Positions 14,616 through 15,650 of a stretch of 15,650 bases of DNA are shown one piece after another. The stretch covers positions 1 through 15,650 of the forward strand of contig JAEZPX010000021.1 of NCBI GenBank assembly GCA_023413275.1. The letters are read 5' to 3'. The position numbers and the translations under genes are program-made. Below the pieces are notes generated by a model that had not been told where the DNA came from, ran no database searches, and saw only the letters and a program-made list of their open reading frames with translations. Position 1 is the first letter of the stretch, and each line of letters begins with the position of its first letter. Source of the stretch: Bacillota bacterium. GTDB taxonomy: Bacteria > Bacillota > Clostridia > Lachnospirales > Anaerotignaceae.

Positions 14616-15518
14616 TTGAAAACACTGAACTACATAAATAATCTCTTCTGGCTAGGTGTCCCGGATATCTTAAAAGGACTGGCATTATCCCTTTTATTTA
14701 TCTACGTATTTAAGAATGCCATAAAAAAACATAGTCTTATTTTTTACATATACCCTGGACTCTTGTTTTCGTGGTATTGCACCTATGGAATTCTGAATCT
14801 TATGAATTTAAATTTGTATGACAAAATGGGTGAGACCATTTGGTGGGAACTCCTTTGGCTACCTCATTCCTTCGCATTGGATACTGTTATTGGGTTAGCC
14901 TTTATCATGATTGTTATGTTTATCGGGGTATTACCCAAATGGAAGTTTGTGCGACAACTTTATACGATTCGTAAAGAAATGTCTATCATAGGTGGGCTTA
15001 TTCTAATTGGCCATGGTGTTATGAGATTACCTACAATGAAGTGGGCTTGGGAAAACCTGACAGATATGAATGCATTTTTGTTCTTTTCCTATGCCGTTCT
15101 AGGTGTTATTTTACTGGTATTAATTTTTATCCCATGGATAACATCCTTTCATTTTGCAAGAAAACGTTTTTCAGCGAGGAATTGGAAGAAACTTCAAACC
15201 TACACAAGCGTACCTCTGATGGTATTAATCTGTATATTTGGTATTGTCATCAATTTAGGATGGGGTTTTTCAAGCCTTTCAGGCTTCGGAGTAGATTTAT
15301 GGGAGGCAACCACAATACCTGATGGTAGTGCAGTATCAAATTTAGCGCAAGGCTATGGAGTGGCAACCGCATTTCTATCTGCAAAAATATATCTAGTATT
15401 GCTTGTCTCATATGTTTGGTTAAGAATTATAAAGACGAGAAAACAGTCTATTCCCTTGAAGCAAAATCATGTACCGGCACTAGAGAGTGACACCGAAATC
15501 GTTGTGACAGTAAATTAA
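14616..15518 (+). CDS. Ferric-reductase-like (MsrQ/YedZ-type) membrane protein
   Basis: A polytopic membrane protein of 300 residues. The TTG at 14616 has AGAAGG 9 bases upstream; the next in-frame ATG would cut off two membrane segments. Hydrophobic segments lie at about 17-35, 41-62, 88-106, 122-137, 155-177, 196-213 and 252-270. The core TIRKEMSIIGGLILIGHG (117-134), then WENL, a long helix, and RKRFSARNWKKLQ (182-194) follows the plan of ferric-reductase-like transmembrane proteins. These carry haem b and move electrons across the membrane. H133 fits the first haem ligand. The second, normally a His soon after the W-x-x-L-H motif, appears replaced by Q194/T195; H84 and H179 are other candidates. 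Its promoter carries the operator shared with the SLH/HID operon, so an iron- or haem-linked role is plausible. Substrate unknown. Confidence 0.7.
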   Translation: MKTLNYINNLFWLGVPDILKGLALSLLFIYVFKNAIKKHSLIFYIYPGLLFSWYCTYGILNLMNLNLYDKMGETIWWELLWLPHSFALDTVIGLAFIMIVMFIGVLPKWKFVRQLYTIRKEMSIIGGLILIGHGVMRLPTMKWAWENLTDMNAFLFFSYAVLGVILLVLIFIPWITSFHFARKRFSARNWKKLQTYTSVPLMVLICIFGIVINLGWGFSSLSGFGVDLWEATTIPDGSAVSNLAQGYGVATAFLSAKIYLVLLVSYVWLRIIKTRKQSIPLKQNHVPALESDTEIVVTVN

Positions 15519-15532
15519 TCCTTGATATTATT

Positions 15533-15583
15533 AAAAACAGCCCTCGCAAACCTATTTATGGTTGTTTCGAGGGCTGTTCTTTC
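15533..15583 (+). terminator. Terminator of the membrane-protein gene
   Basis: An 11-bp stem AACAGCCCTCG (15536-15546) pairs with CGAGGGCTGTT (15568-15578). An inner AAACC/GGTT-GTTT helix and a T-rich tail complete it, 18 bases after the stop. Confidence 0.9.
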
Positions 15584-15594
15584 TGCCATTGATT

Positions 15595-15614
15595 ATTGTA
15601 GCGTTTACTACAAT
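15595..15614. repeat. Short inverted repeat at the window edge
   Basis: ATTGTAG (15595-15601) and CTACAAT (15608-15614) are separated by 6 bases. It may belong to the promoter of a gene beyond the window. No coding sequence is seen from 15584 to the end. Confidence 0.4.
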
Positions 15615-15650
15615 TTATGATATTACAGGAATTATGTAACAATCAAAATA

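Overview
This is an AT-rich window from a low-GC, Gram-positive anaerobe, most likely a member of the Clostridia. The evidence is strong AGGAGG-type ribosome binding sites, TTG and GTG starts, two S-layer homology (SLH) surface proteins, a rubredoxin and a flavodiiron protein. The species cannot be named from the sequence alone. No rRNA, tRNA, insertion sequence, phage gene or CRISPR array was seen.

Layout. (1) 297-2168 (minus) encodes an SLH protein ending in four acidic repeats of about 77 residues. It is divergent from an OmpR-type response regulator and its histidine kinase (2371-4414, plus), which end at a clear terminator. (2) 4765-7246 (minus) is a redox island: a rubredoxin of only 53 residues, a TM1586-type nitroreductase-like flavoprotein and an FprA-type flavodiiron protein. 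Rubredoxin is the known electron donor of flavodiiron proteins, so this looks like oxygen or nitric oxide defence. (3) 7552-13111 (minus) is a two-gene surface operon. An SLH protein with a beta-solenoid and a DPGT linker is followed after 19 bases by a 1271-residue secreted protein built from about ten hemoblobin-interacting (Shr-HID, formerly DUF1533) modules. (4) 13441-14163 (plus) encodes a secreted protein with a copper-amine-oxidase-N-like stalk domain. (5) 14616-15518 (plus) encodes a multi-pass membrane protein resembling ferric-reductase-like/MsrQ haem membrane proteins, ending at a strong terminator.

How the genes may work together. The promoters of the SLH/HID operon and of the ferric-reductase-like gene, about 1.3 kb apart and divergent, carry the same 21-bp element. 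It reads ATGTTAG-N6-CTAACTAT in the sense direction of each gene and lies at or just after the -10 box, so one repressor probably controls both. The GTTAG/CTAAC arms resemble metal-dependent DtxR-family boxes. The best hypothesis is an iron- or metal-regulated surface system for capturing haem or haemoproteins, with membrane redox chemistry. It comprises an SLH-anchored scaffold, a multi-module HID protein with no anchor of its own, a secreted stalk protein and a haem-type membrane protein. The shared operator is directly visible; the haem role is inferred from the HID and ferric-reductase-like families.
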